A program made the position numbers and the translations under genes. Source: an uncultured Eubacteriales bacterium (GTDB taxonomy: Bacteria > Bacillota > Clostridia > Christensenellales > Christensenellaceae). Taken from it: 15,821 nucleotides of DNA. The notes under the pieces are model-generated. The model did not search any database and was not told where the DNA came from. It saw only the letters and a program-made list of their open reading frames with translations. The stretch is from the NCBI GenBank assembly GCA_900545085.1, contig UQXU01000040.1:1-15821 (forward strand), given 5' to 3'. This document shows, piece after piece, positions 1 to 6,737 of the stretch; positions within the stretch are counted from its first letter, which is position 1; each line of letters begins with the position of its first letter.

Positions 1-1016
1 GCTACTTCTATTACAGCGGAAGCCTGACCTCTGCCTATGCCCTTCTGTTCGCGCGTAATACATATGGAGCCGCCTCCAATACCAACTTTTACAAAATCCG
101 CACCTGCCTGCGCAAGAAATCTGAAGCCTTCCTCGTCTACGACATTGCCCGCGCCTATCTTTACATCATCGCCATACGTTGCGCGAACAAAGTCTATTGT
201 ACGAGACTGCCACTCAGAATAACCCTCGGATGAATCTATACACAATATATCTGCGCCCGCCTCCACAAGAGCGGGTATGCGATCCATATAGTCGCGCGTA
301 TTAACGCCTGCTCCGACTATGTAACGCTTATGATCGTCAATAAGTTCGAGCGGGTTTTCTTTATGAGATGCATAGTCCTTCCGAAAAACAAAGTACATCA
401 TGTTCCCGTCGTCATCTACAATCGGAAGCGCATTCAGCTTGTGATCCCAAATTATATCGTTAGCCTCTTTAAGAGTTGTATAGCTTTTTCCTACTACCAA
501 CTTTTCAAGAGGAGTCATAAACTCGCGCACAAGCATATCAGGCGCCATTCGGCTTATACGATAGTCTCTGCTGGTGACAATTCCCACAAGTTTGCCGTTA
601 GGAGCGCCGTTCTCTGTGACCGCCATTGTAGAATGCCCGGTTGCTTCCTTGAGTCTGATTACATCCGCAAGAGTAGATGTAGGCGATATATTAGAATCAC
701 TTACTACAAAACCGGCTTTGTAGCTTTTTGCACGCGAGACCATAGCAGCCTCATCCTCAATGGATTGCGAACAGTAAATAAAAGAAATGCCGCCTTCCTT
801 CGCCAAAGCGACCGCCATCTTATCATCAGAAACAGCCTGCATAACAGCAGACGTAAGAGGAATATTCATCATTAGCTCGCACTTCTCGCCTTCTCGGAAT
901 TTGACTATCGGCGTCTTTAGGCTAACGTTCGCAGGCATACAATCTGCGGATGAGTATCCCGGAATGAGAAGATATTCACTAAATGTTCTGGACGGTTCTG
1001 TTAAAAATATTGCCAT
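1..1016 (-). CDS. guaB: IMP dehydrogenase, 5' part (C-terminus beyond window)
   Basis: This enzyme oxidises IMP to XMP with NAD+, the committed step of guanine nucleotide synthesis in the cytoplasm. The minus strand is open from an ATG at 1016 to the window edge, giving 338 codons of a family that is usually about 500 long. The N-terminus reads [24 protein letters not shown]-pair region lies at roughly residues 95-215, then [22 protein letters not shown] and the catalytic loop [20 protein letters not shown] with catalytic Cys at residue 319. An AGGAGGA ribosome site sits about 4 bases before the ATG, and the gene probably has its own promoter after pgeF. From memory the sequence closely resembles Tritrichomonas foetus IMPDH, even in residue numbering (Cys319, Lys310), more than Bacillus GuaB. 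The flap and the C-terminal part of the barrel are not visible. The family call is very sure. Confidence 0.96.
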   Translation of the reverse strand, partial: MAIFLTEPSRTFSEYLLIPGYSSADCMPANVSLKTPIVKFREGEKCELMMNIPLTSAVMQAVSDDKMAVALAKEGGISFIYCSQSIEDEAAMVSRAKSYKAGFVVSDSNISPTSTLADVIRLKEATGHSTMAVTENGAPNGKLVGIVTSRDYRISRMAPDMLVREFMTPLEKLVVGKSYTTLKEANDIIWDHKLNALPIVDDDGNMMYFVFRKDYASHKENPLELIDDHKRYIVGAGVNTRDYMDRIPALVEAGADILCIDSSEGYSEWQSRTIDFVRATYGDDVKIGAGNVVDEEGFRFLAQAGADFVKVGIGGGSICITREQKGIGRGQASAVIEV

Positions 1017-1076
1017 ATAATCCTCCTGTTTCAATTATCTAAGCTTTAACACACAGCAAAAAAATCTTTACCTGCA

Positions 1077-1105
1077 ACTTTATAACAAAAAACGTAAAAA
1101 GTCAA
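1077..1105 (-). promoter_or_regulatory. Candidate sigma-A promoter for guaB
   Basis: On the minus strand TTGACT (1105-1100) is followed after 17 bases by TAAAGT (1082-1077), or after 15 bases by TATAAA (1084-1079). It lies just past the pgeF stop and about 60 bases before the guaB start. I saw no purine riboswitch fold in the short leader. The -10 is imperfect, so this is tentative. Confidence 0.4.
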
Positions 1106-1111
1106 GAGGGA

Positions 1112-1948
1112 CTAAGGCAGCGCAATAACGCACGCCATGTCTCCCGTATCCAATCCGTCGCGCCTGAAAGAGAAGAATAAATCAGGCAGACAGCAAGTAC
1201 ACAAATTGCTCATGCTGACATTCTCCGCCGGGACTCCTCTGCGCATGAGCTGAAGCCCTATTACTGCACGGAGATCTATATACTGCTTTCCTTCTCTGCG
1301 CTCACGTACTATCTCTCCATATTCTGCAACAAAGGGAACACTTACATCATCCTGTACTTCAAAACAGCACTCATGAATACAAGGCGCTACGCCAAAGCAG
1401 ACGTCTTCCGGTTCTATTCCAATCAGAGCCAGCTTATCTAATATCGAAAATACAGCTCCTCCCAAAACTCCGCGCCATCCGGCATGGCATGTACCCGCAG
1501 CGCGCAGCTTTTTATCTGCAAAGAGTATGGGTACACAATCGGCGTGAAGGCTCACCGCTGTTATACCTGAATCCTGAACAATAAGTCCGTCGCAGTATGG
1601 CAGTTCATTATCGCGTACTATTCCCATGCCCTTGTGCTCGTCAGATACAAACTCTACATTCGTGCCATGCTCATAATTACATACTACCATATCTTCAACA
1701 TTCAAACCGAGATTGTCCGCCATTATACTAAAATTAGTAATAAAGTTTTCATAGCTGCCTTCTCGTTTCATGCTGAAATTTAAGCTGTCAAAAGGCGCCG
1801 GACTCACTCCGCCTTTTCTCGCCATAAATCCGTTCTTAACGCCGAGATCATCCAGCATGGGTACGGAATAATAAATCATCCCGTTTATCTCTTTCTGAAT
1901 CAAGCCTTTTTTTATTTCTGACAAGTACCGAAGCTGATGTTTTTGCAT
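1112..1948 (-). CDS. pgeF: Peptidoglycan editing factor PgeF (YfiH/YlmD, laccase-domain family)
   Basis: This is a member of the DUF152/YfiH family. PgeF removes wrongly incorporated amino acids from peptidoglycan precursors in E. coli, and family members also act as multi-copper oxidase-like or purine nucleoside enzymes. The signature is clear: SLHADC (His135, Cys138), CHAGWRG (His155) and a YEHG motif near residue 94, giving the expected His/Cys metal-site set. The length of about 278 residues is normal. A GTG at 1963 would overlap the nrdR stop by four bases (GTGA). I prefer the ATG at 1948 because GAGGGAG lies about 6 bases before it; the GTG form would add five residues. It is the last gene of the ylmC-nrdR-pgeF block and corresponds to ylmD of Bacillus. 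The in vivo substrate cannot be told from sequence. Confidence 0.9.
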   Translation of the reverse strand: MQKHQLRYLSEIKKGLIQKEINGMIYYSVPMLDDLGVKNGFMARKGGVSPAPFDSLNFSMKREGSYENFITNFSIMADNLGLNVEDMVVCNYEHGTNVEFVSDEHKGMGIVRDNELPYCDGLIVQDSGITAVSLHADCVPILFADKKLRAAGTCHAGWRGVLGGAVFSILDKLALIGIEPEDVCFGVAPCIHECCFEVQDDVSVPFVAEYGEIVRERREGKQYIDLRAVIGLQLMRRGVPAENVSMSNLCTCCLPDLFFSFRRDGLDTGDMACVIALP

Positions 1949-1959
1949 ATCTTTCTCCC

Positions 1960-2415
1960 TCACGAATCACCTAGAAGCTTCTTTAGTTCTTCCATAAACG
2001 TACTTACGTCTTTAAATTCTCTATATACCGACGCAAAACGCACATACGCGACTTCGTCCACTTCTTTAAGCGCGTGCATAACCATATCGCCTATGTCTTT
2101 TACGTTAATCTCTTGTTTATCGCTATTTTGAACCTGTTTTTCAATAGAAAGCGCCATGCTGTCTATCACATCCATGGAGACAGATCGCTTTTCACACGCT
2201 TTGATTATGCCGCGTCTGATTTTTTCTATATCAAAAGCTTCGCGCCGTCCGTCCTTTTTAATAACCATGACGGGAACAAACTCAGCCTTTTCATAAGTTG
2301 TAAAGCGCCGCGAGCATTTCATACATTCTCTCCTCCGACGTATAGACGCGCCGTCGTCCAGCGGACGTGTATCGACTACTTTACTCTCATGAAAGCCGCA
2401 ATATATGCACTTCAT
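1960..2415 (-). CDS. nrdR: Transcriptional repressor NrdR
   Basis: NrdR represses ribonucleotide reductase genes by sensing ATP/dATP and binding tandem NrdR boxes. The 151-residue length is typical. The N-terminal zinc ribbon has Cys3, Cys6, Cys31 and Cys34 (MKCIYCG and RECMKC), with the basic patch SIRRRRE just before the second pair and RRFTTYE after it. The ATP-cone covers about residues 46-136 ([12 protein letters not shown] to [10 protein letters not shown]). The ribosome site AAGGAG precedes the ATG. The stop codon meets the GTG candidate of pgeF, so the two genes are very likely co-transcribed. I saw no clear NrdR box nearby, so autoregulation is not supported here. Confidence 0.96.
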   Translation of the reverse strand: MKCIYCGFHESKVVDTRPLDDGASIRRRRECMKCSRRFTTYEKAEFVPVMVIKKDGRREAFDIEKIRRGIIKACEKRSVSMDVIDSMALSIEKQVQNSDKQEINVKDIGDMVMHALKEVDEVAYVRFASVYREFKDVSTFMEELKKLLGDS

Positions 2416-2504
2416 CAGACCGCTCCTTTAGTGAATAATAATAAAACCAAAAACGCATATTCTATTTTTTGAAACATGCCGTCAAAAAACACGCTTTTCA
2501 ATTA

Positions 2505-2533
2505 ATATTAGCATAACTGGGACAATAAGTCAA
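2505..2533 (-). promoter_or_regulatory. Sigma-A promoter for nrdR-pgeF
   Basis: TTGACT (2533-2528), a 17-base spacer and TAATAT (2510-2505), with a TG just upstream of the -10 in extended -10 style. It starts a few bases past the ylmC stop, so nrdR-pgeF can be transcribed independently of ylmC. A weaker possible promoter (TTGACG with TAGAAT, 15-base spacer) lies further downstream in the same gap. Confidence 0.65.
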
Positions 2534-2536
2534 AGT

Positions 2537-2788
2537 TTATTCAGAAACAAAGCATACAGAAGAGTCAATTTCCACGAGTATTACATCGTCTCCGATTTTG
2601 CATATGCTTTTCCACGAAATTACATATGACCTAGATCTAAGCAGGCATTTCAGCCCTGTATGTCCCGGAACCACAATAGAAATTATACAGCCCGTGGCCG
2701 GATCTAAGACAATATCTGAAATATACCCCAGCGCACGCCCGTCCAGAACATTTACTACCTGCTTTTCACGCAGCTTGTTCAGCCTCAT
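2537..2788 (-). CDS. ylmC: YlmC/YmxH family PRC-barrel protein (sporulation-associated)
   Basis: A small 83-residue protein of the YlmC/YmxH family, a single PRC-barrel domain found almost only in endospore formers. Visible family features are the start MRLNKLREKQVVNVLDGRALG, the DGRALGYISDIVLDP strand-turn and a hydrophobic core (GCIISIVVPG) followed by the VISWKSICKIGDDVILVE segment. A strong AAGGAGG ribosome site lies about 7 bases before the ATG. Its exact role is not established; in Bacillus and Clostridia it lies next to sigG. Here it diverges from sigG across a gap of about 165 bases, so expression during sporulation is possible but unproven. Confidence 0.88.
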   Translation of the reverse strand: MRLNKLREKQVVNVLDGRALGYISDIVLDPATGCIISIVVPGHTGLKCLLRSRSYVISWKSICKIGDDVILVEIDSSVCFVSE

Positions 2789-2879
2789 GGCATACCCTCC
2801 TTTCTTTACTCCGCCTTTTTATTTTATGCTTAATTCACGTCTTTCGTTCCTTTAGTAAAAATTTTACATCGCGTAATCG

Positions 2880-2909
2880 GTATAATCGCACGCTGAGAAG
2901 GAAAATCTA
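2880..2909 (+). promoter_or_regulatory. Candidate sigma-F (forespore) promoter for sigG
   Basis: GTATA at 2880-2884, a 15-base spacer and GGAAAATCTA at 2900-2909 match the sigma-F type pattern (GYWTA, then GGnrAnAnTw) with one mismatch in the -10. It starts about 70 bases before the sigG ATG, as expected because sigG is a sigma-F regulon member in Bacillus. No good sigma-A promoter was seen in this gap. Confidence 0.45.
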
Positions 2910-2952
2910 AGATAGTCAAAAGCCTTCGCAGGCTTTCATAGGAGGATAAAGC

Positions 2953-3726
2953 ATGGCAGGAAAAGTAGAAATATGCGGAGTTGATACTTCCAAATTACCC
3001 GTAATACCAGAAAGCCAGCTCCACAGCTATTTTGAAAGGATTTATGCAGGAGATGAAGAAGCAAAAGACGAATTCATATGGGGAAATCTTCGCCTCGTGC
3101 TTAGTATAGTCCAACGCTTCTCAGGAAGAGCGGAGAGTATGGACGACTTATTTCAAGTAGGGTGCGTCGGACTTATCAAAGCCGTGAGCAATTTTGATAC
3201 AAGTATGAACGTGCGATTCAGCACATATGCCTGCCCTATGATAATAGGTGAAATACGCAGATACCTGCGGGATAATAATTCTATCAGAGTCAGTCGTTCT
3301 CTTAGAGATACAGCATATAAGGCCTTTCAAATACGCAACGAGTTGTCAGTAAAATTAGGTACCGAGCCAACTGTAGAACAGATTGCAAAACAGCTCGAAA
3401 TGTCCGAGGGAGACGTGCAATACGCCATGGATGCTGTACAAGACCCTATATCACTCTCTCAGCCCGTATATCAGGATGGCGGAGACGCGCTCTACGTCTT
3501 GGACAGCATCGCGGACGAGCGCAGCTCTGACGATCAATGGACAAGCTCTATCGCCCTTCGGGACGCCGTCTCCAGACTGGGAGAACGAGAGCGCAATATA
3601 ATATATCTGAGATATTTTGAAGGCAAAACTCAAATGGAAGTATCGGGAGAGATAGGGATAAGCCAAGCTCAGGTTTCCAGATTAGAAAAAAGCGCATTAA
3701 AAAGTATGCGCAGGTTCTACAGTTAA
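2953..3726 (+). CDS. sigG: RNA polymerase sporulation sigma factor SigG (sigma-G)
   Basis: Sigma-G directs late forespore gene expression after engulfment. The 257-residue protein carries the SigG-specific N-terminal motif VEICGVDTSKLPV (residues 5-17), region 2 with DDLFQVGCVGLIKAVSNFD and FSTYACPMIIGEIRRYLRDN, region 3 with RVSRSLRDTAYKA, and a region 4 helix-turn-helix KTQMEVSGEIGISQAQVSRLEK. A strong ribosome site, AGGAGG, precedes the ATG. Trp43 occupies the position of Asn45 in B. subtilis SigG, a position linked to SpoIIAB sensitivity as I recall. The gene is not directly behind sigE as usual but about 2 kb upstream of spoIIGA. It ends at a strong bidirectional terminator. Family identity is very sure. 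Confidence 0.97.
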   Translation: MAGKVEICGVDTSKLPVIPESQLHSYFERIYAGDEEAKDEFIWGNLRLVLSIVQRFSGRAESMDDLFQVGCVGLIKAVSNFDTSMNVRFSTYACPMIIGEIRRYLRDNNSIRVSRSLRDTAYKAFQIRNELSVKLGTEPTVEQIAKQLEMSEGDVQYAMDAVQDPISLSQPVYQDGGDALYVLDSIADERSSDDQWTSSIALRDAVSRLGERERNIIYLRYFEGKTQMEVSGEIGISQAQVSRLEKSALKSMRRFYS

Positions 3727-3743
3727 TGTCAAAAGCATATTAC

Positions 3744-3787
3744 AAACGTAAAAGCTGCGCCGCAAACATGCGGCGCAGCATACGTTT
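3744..3787. terminator. Bidirectional hairpin terminator between sigG and the YcxB-like gene
   Basis: A perfect 11-bp GC-rich stem, GCTGCGCCGCA (3754-3764) with TGCGGCGCAGC (3769-3779) and loop AACA, is extended by an outer AAACGTA/TACGTTT arm. It lies between two convergent genes and touches the stop codon of the minus-strand one. The minus strand continues into TTTTACGTTT; the plus strand lacks a long T run. Confidence 0.8.
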
Positions 3788-4301
3788 ATGGCTTTAAAAA
3801 ATTCTGCTTTGGAGAAAGATTTCTGCCTGCGATAGTTTTTATTTTTGTCACGTTTTTGGACGATATGCTTCGCTTTGGAAAAATCAACATAGAGTATTTT
3901 GTCGGATACAATACAAAAAACTGTGCAGTTTCATAAAATCTGTAAATTCCGCCCCAATCTGAAGATCCCTCAACACCCGTAGATTTATTCACTATAAAGA
4001 TACCGTCGTCATTAAACGTAATCTCCTGGTTAGTCTCTTCTTTTAAATTAATAGAACGCATATACTTTTTTACTCTGGATTCTAAAGAAGCAAACACGAA
4101 GATTATGTAAAGAGCCGTAACAGCCCAGACTCCTGTCTTTATAGACGACAACTCAGGCGTCAGTGCAAACGACATTATTGACAGACCGAGTAAAATCAGT
4201 ATTACTATTGTATTGAACTTTTGCCTTCTAAATGTATCCCAATACGACATAATTCTGTATTCACTGCGATTTATGTCGTATTTAAATTTAACTTCTTTCA
4301 T
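3786..4301 (-). CDS. YcxB-like small membrane protein
   Basis: A 171-residue protein of the YcxB-like type. It has a short soluble N-terminus (KEVKFKYDINRSEY), two adjacent membrane segments at about residues 32-50 and 58-74, and a soluble C-terminal domain with the GIFIVNKSTG...SDWGGIYRFYET...LYPTKYSMLIFPKRSI pattern typical of the YcxB C-terminal domain. That domain has no assigned biochemical function. It starts 16 bases after dut on the same strand, so it is probably transcribed with dut; its own ribosome site (GTGAGG) is poorly spaced. The neighbours give no functional clue. Confidence 0.7.
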   Translation of the reverse strand: MKEVKFKYDINRSEYRIMSYWDTFRRQKFNTIVILILLGLSIMSFALTPELSSIKTGVWAVTALYIIFVFASLESRVKKYMRSINLKEETNQEITFNDDGIFIVNKSTGVEGSSDWGGIYRFYETAQFFVLYPTKYSMLIFPKRSISSKNVTKIKTIAGRNLSPKQNFLKP

Positions 4302-4317
4302 AAAACAGTTTTAAGCC

Positions 4318-4800
4318 TCACTTTCCCGAGCTGCCCAGCATACCATCGCCGCGTTCGGACGGAATGGAAGCTAATTCCTGCGGGCTTATCTCTGATATTT
4401 CCACATTCGGCACAGGCAAAAGCAGAGCCTGACATATAGCTTTCTCATACGGATATACTACAGCATCCTCTCTCTCCGCGCCGTCCTTAGATATTATCAA
4501 AGGAACATCGTTATGATTCGTCAGCGCGACATGCCACTCTCCGCGAAAGCCGCTGTCCATAACTCCGGCCCTTTGGCCAAAGCCTCGGATGCCCGTACTC
4601 CCGCGTTCTTTAAGCACGAAACACCACCCCTCGTCAAACGCGCTTGCTATGCCGGTGGGAACAAGTTTAGTCTCGTTCGGCTCCAGTCTCATCTCTTGTT
4701 CATCAAAACAAGCATATATATCGTATCCCGCATCGCAGCTTCTGCGTACCGGTATTTTGGCATTTTCCCTCAACCGCGCAAATTTTACTTTCACACTCAT
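4318..4800 (-). CDS. dut: Trimeric dUTPase (dUTP diphosphatase)
   Basis: It hydrolyses dUTP to dUMP and pyrophosphate, keeping uracil out of DNA and supplying dTMP synthesis. The 160 residues carry all five trimeric dUTPase motifs in order: DAGYDIYA (23-30), ERGSTGIRG (65-73), AGVMDSGFRGE (78-88) with catalytic Asp82, KAICQALLLP (120-129), and RGDGMLGSSGK (150-160). Motif 5 is slightly unusual: Leu replaces the Phe that normally stacks on uracil, and GSS replaces GST. The ribosome site GAGGTG lies close to the ATG. The promoter lies just upstream, beyond the tRNA terminator. Some relaxed specificity cannot be excluded from the motif 5 changes. Confidence 0.92.
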   Translation of the reverse strand: MSVKVKFARLRENAKIPVRRSCDAGYDIYACFDEQEMRLEPNETKLVPTGIASAFDEGWCFVLKERGSTGIRGFGQRAGVMDSGFRGEWHVALTNHNDVPLIISKDGAEREDAVVYPYEKAICQALLLPVPNVEISEISPQELASIPSERGDGMLGSSGK

Positions 4801-4832
4801 TTTTCACCTCGGTTAGTTACATCTACTTAAAT

Positions 4833-4861
4833 AGAGTACACTTTTTACATGCAGCTGTCAA
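4833..4861 (-). promoter_or_regulatory. Sigma-A promoter for dut
   Basis: TTGACA (4861-4856), a 17-base spacer and TACTCT (4838-4833) on the minus strand, about 33 bases before the dut ATG and directly after the terminator of the tRNA gene. Confidence 0.6.
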
Positions 4862-4879
4862 GCAACAGACTATAAATAT

Positions 4880-4907
4880 AAAAAAAGGAACGACCGAAAG
4901 TCGCTCC
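4880..4907 (-). terminator. Rho-independent terminator of tRNA-Leu
   Basis: On the minus strand GGAGCGAC, loop TTTCG and GTCGTTCC form an 8-bp stem (one G-U pair), followed immediately by seven T. It begins a few bases after the encoded CCA end of the tRNA and separates it from dut. Confidence 0.85.
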
Positions 4908-4911
4908 ATCC

Positions 4912-4996
4912 TGGTGCGGTAGACGAGACTTGAACTCGTACGTCGTGTGACACACGCCCCTCAAACGTGCCTGTCTGCCTATTCCAGCACTACCGC
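4912..4996 (-). tRNA. tRNA-Leu (anticodon GAG)
   Basis: An 85-base class II tRNA with CCA encoded. Acceptor GCGGTAG pairs with CTACCGC. The D arm is CTG/CAG, and the anticodon stem CACGT/GCGTG carries loop TTGAGGG with anticodon GAG (reads CUC/CUU). The long variable arm has a GTC/GAC stem, and the T arm is ACGAG-TTCAAGT-CTCGT. It stands alone between spoIIGA and dut with its own promoter and terminator. Confidence 0.97.
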
Positions 4997-5028
4997 TCGC
5001 CGCTGTTTTCCGTTCAGCAACGTATTAT

Positions 5029-5057
5029 ATTATATCTTCCCTTCTATTCTTTGTCAA
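5029..5057 (-). promoter_or_regulatory. Perfect-consensus sigma-A promoter for tRNA-Leu
   Basis: TTGACA (5057-5052), exactly 17 bases, then TATAAT (5034-5029), ending about 33 bases before the mature tRNA. Both hexamers match consensus, as often seen for stable RNA genes. Confidence 0.85.
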
Positions 5058-5130
5058 TAGCTTTTTTTAATTTTTTTCATCAAATTTAGGAACGCTTTTT
5101 TTAACTCATAAATAGCTGCGCACAGCGTCG

Positions 5131-5164
5131 TTCTACAAGTATTTTAAACTTCATAAATTATACT
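5131..5164 (+). promoter_or_regulatory. Possible spoIIGA promoter with degenerate Spo0A box
   Basis: TATACT (5159-5164) lies 23 bases before the spoIIGA ATG. No good -35 lies 17 bases away. TTCTACA at 5131-5137, whose complement TGTAGAA differs by one base from the 0A-box core TGTCGAA, sits about 22 bases upstream. The B. subtilis spoIIG promoter has similarly wide spacing with 0A boxes over the -35. This is an analogy only. Confidence 0.25.
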
Positions 5165-5187
5165 AGTCACAGTGGTTGGGGGCGAAT

Positions 5188-5964
5188 ATGTACGTAGTTT
5201 ATGCAGAATTAGTATTGCTGGATAACTGGCTGCTGGACTTTTTGTTGTTAGCGTTGTCATACCGCGTCCTTCAGAGACGCATAAAACTCTTACGCTGCTC
5301 TATTGGTGCAATCATAGGCGGACTTTATTCTTGCGCGGCTCTCGCAATACCATGGATGAGCCATATCATTATAAAGCTCTTTATAGCTGCGGGTATGACA
5401 TATGCGGCGGCTCCGGATAGACGGCTATTTTGGAAATACTTCGCAGCTTTTCTGGGAGTTGGGCTTCTCGCCGGCGGAGCAGGTATGGCGCTCATGTACA
5501 CTTTTCAAATAGAAAGTTTTGGCGGTGCGAGATACGCTTTGGCCGGAATCACGGCGGCATTGATTTTGGGGCATACTCTAGGACATAGTTATCCCAAAAT
5601 AAAAGAACGATACAAATTGGCTGTAATTTTCGGCAACGAACAGCTTGAATTCACAGCCGGCGTAGATACAGGAAACGCCTTGAAAGATAAATTCGGACGA
5701 AGTGTTATTGTCGTAGACAAAGCGGATTTTTTATCTCAGTTAAGCGAAGCTCAGCGACAGGTAATAAACACAATGCACGCTCAGTTAATTGTCAATACGG
5801 CATCGGGCCGCAGCGGCCTAGTCTGCATTGAGCCGGAAAGAATAGTTCTCGCCGGAATATATGAATGCCGATGCTGCATTGCCCTCGCAGAGAACGTAAA
5901 CATGAGCGGCTGCAACGCACTGCTCAGCACAGAATTAAGGCTTTATAAAATCAGGGGGAAATGA
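5188..5964 (+). CDS. spoIIGA: Sigma-E processing peptidase SpoIIGA
   Basis: SpoIIGA is the membrane-embedded aspartic protease that cleaves pro-sigma-E in the mother cell on a signal (SpoIIR) from the forespore. Five hydrophobic segments fill about the first 135 residues, followed by a soluble domain with the aspartic protease motif AGVDTGNAL (catalytic Asp160). It is 258 residues long, shorter than the roughly 309 of B. subtilis, mainly after the DTG motif. I chose the ATG at 5188 over the upstream TTG at 5176 because [18 protein letters not shown] matches the family start and a G-rich tract (GGGGG) lies about 5-9 bases before it. The stop overlaps the sigE start (ATGA), so the protease and its substrate are translated together. 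Confidence 0.94.
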   Translation: MYVVYAELVLLDNWLLDFLLLALSYRVLQRRIKLLRCSIGAIIGGLYSCAALAIPWMSHIIIKLFIAAGMTYAAAPDRRLFWKYFAAFLGVGLLAGGAGMALMYTFQIESFGGARYALAGITAALILGHTLGHSYPKIKERYKLAVIFGNEQLEFTAGVDTGNALKDKFGRSVIVVDKADFLSQLSEAQRQVINTMHAQLIVNTASGRSGLVCIEPERIVLAGIYECRCCIALAENVNMSGCNALLSTELRLYKIRGK

Positions 5965-6665
5965 TGAAAAAATACAAGGGTTTATTAGCAGCGCTTTTAG
6001 ATAAGCTAAATCTCAACGATTTGTACTATTTAGGAGGAAGCCAAGCTCTCCCGGCGCCTCTCACTAAAGAAGAAGAATCTGCTTTGCTGGATAGACTCCG
6101 CGGCGGAGATGAAAGCGTACGAGAGCCTCTCATCGAACACAACATCAGGCTTGTTATCTATATTGCGCGAAAATTTGAAAACACCGGCATACCACTGGAA
6201 GATTTGGCGTCTATCGGAACCATCGGACTTATAAAAGCGGCTCAGACTTTCGACCCGGGCAAAAACATCAAACTCGCTACATATGCCAGCCGATGCATTG
6301 AAAATGAAATATTAATGTGTTTGCGCAGAAGCACCAGAATGAAAACAGAAGTCTCCCTTGACGAACCTCTAAATGTTGATTGGGACGGAAACGAATTGCT
6401 GCTGTCCGATATATTAGGTACCGATGGAGATATAGTTTACAAAGAGATAGAAACGGATGTCGAGCGGTCTTTAATCGAGGGCGCCGTCGATCAGCTTCCG
6501 CCGAGAGACCGGCAAATAATCACTATGAGATTTGGATTAGGCGGCTGCGAAGAAAACACGCAAAAACAAGTTGCCGACTCTCTCGGAATATCCCAAAGCT
6601 ACATATCACGTCTGGAGAAACGTATAATTAACAGACTGCGCCGAGACGTACAGCGGCTTCTTTGA
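5961..6665 (+). CDS. sigE: RNA polymerase sporulation sigma factor SigE (pro-sigma-E)
   Basis: Sigma-E governs early mother-cell gene expression. The 234-residue protein has an amphipathic N-terminal pro-sequence ([20 protein letters not shown]) followed by [11 protein letters not shown]. By comparison with B. subtilis, SpoIIGA cleavage would fall between Tyr22 and Tyr23. Region 2 shows [38 protein letters not shown] and [20 protein letters not shown]. Region 4 has [16 protein letters not shown] and a final helix-turn-helix [27 protein letters not shown] tract precedes ATGATG. No terminator follows, so transcripts may read into the lipoprotein gene. sigG does not follow, unlike the usual arrangement. 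Confidence 0.97.
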   Translation: MMKKYKGLLAALLDKLNLNDLYYLGGSQALPAPLTKEEESALLDRLRGGDESVREPLIEHNIRLVIYIARKFENTGIPLEDLASIGTIGLIKAAQTFDPGKNIKLATYASRCIENEILMCLRRSTRMKTEVSLDEPLNVDWDGNELLLSDILGTDGDIVYKEIETDVERSLIEGAVDQLPPRDRQIITMRFGLGGCEENTQKQVADSLGISQSYISRLEKRIINRLRRDVQRLL

Positions 6666-6666
6666 C

Positions 6667-6695
6667 TTGCATAAATCTCCTTGTTGTGATACAAT
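6667..6695 (+). promoter_or_regulatory. Sigma-A promoter for the lipoprotein gene
   Basis: TTGCAT (6667-6672), 17 bases, then TACAAT (6690-6695), beginning right at the sigE stop codon and about 40 bases before the next ATG. Confidence 0.6.
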
Positions 6696-6708
6696 AATAA
6701 TCACTAAA

Positions 6709-6722
6709 TTAGCCTAAGCTAA
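6709..6722 (+). repeat. Short inverted repeat in the lipoprotein leader
   Basis: TTAGC-CTAA-GCTAA is a 5-bp perfect inverted repeat between the expected transcription start and the AAGGAG ribosome site. It could be an operator or a small hairpin; chance is also possible at this length. Confidence 0.35.
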
Positions 6723-6737
6723 CACAAGGAGATATAC

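Noticed and set aside
330..875. 181-codon open frame on the plus strand
   Set aside because: It lies wholly antisense to guaB, which has clear IMPDH motifs throughout; basic, low-quality translation with no family resemblance.
1017..1076. Possible purine riboswitch in the guaB leader
   Set aside because: The leader is about 60 bases and shows no three-way junction or conserved loop sequences.
1961..1963. GTG as the start of pgeF
   Set aside because: The ATG at 1948 has a better ribosome site (GAGGGAG); the GTG remains possible and would add only five residues.
5050..5058. TTTGTCAAT, an 8/9 match to the Spo0A box, upstream of spoIIGA
   Set aside because: On the other strand it is the perfect TTGACA -35 of the tRNA-Leu promoter, which explains it fully.
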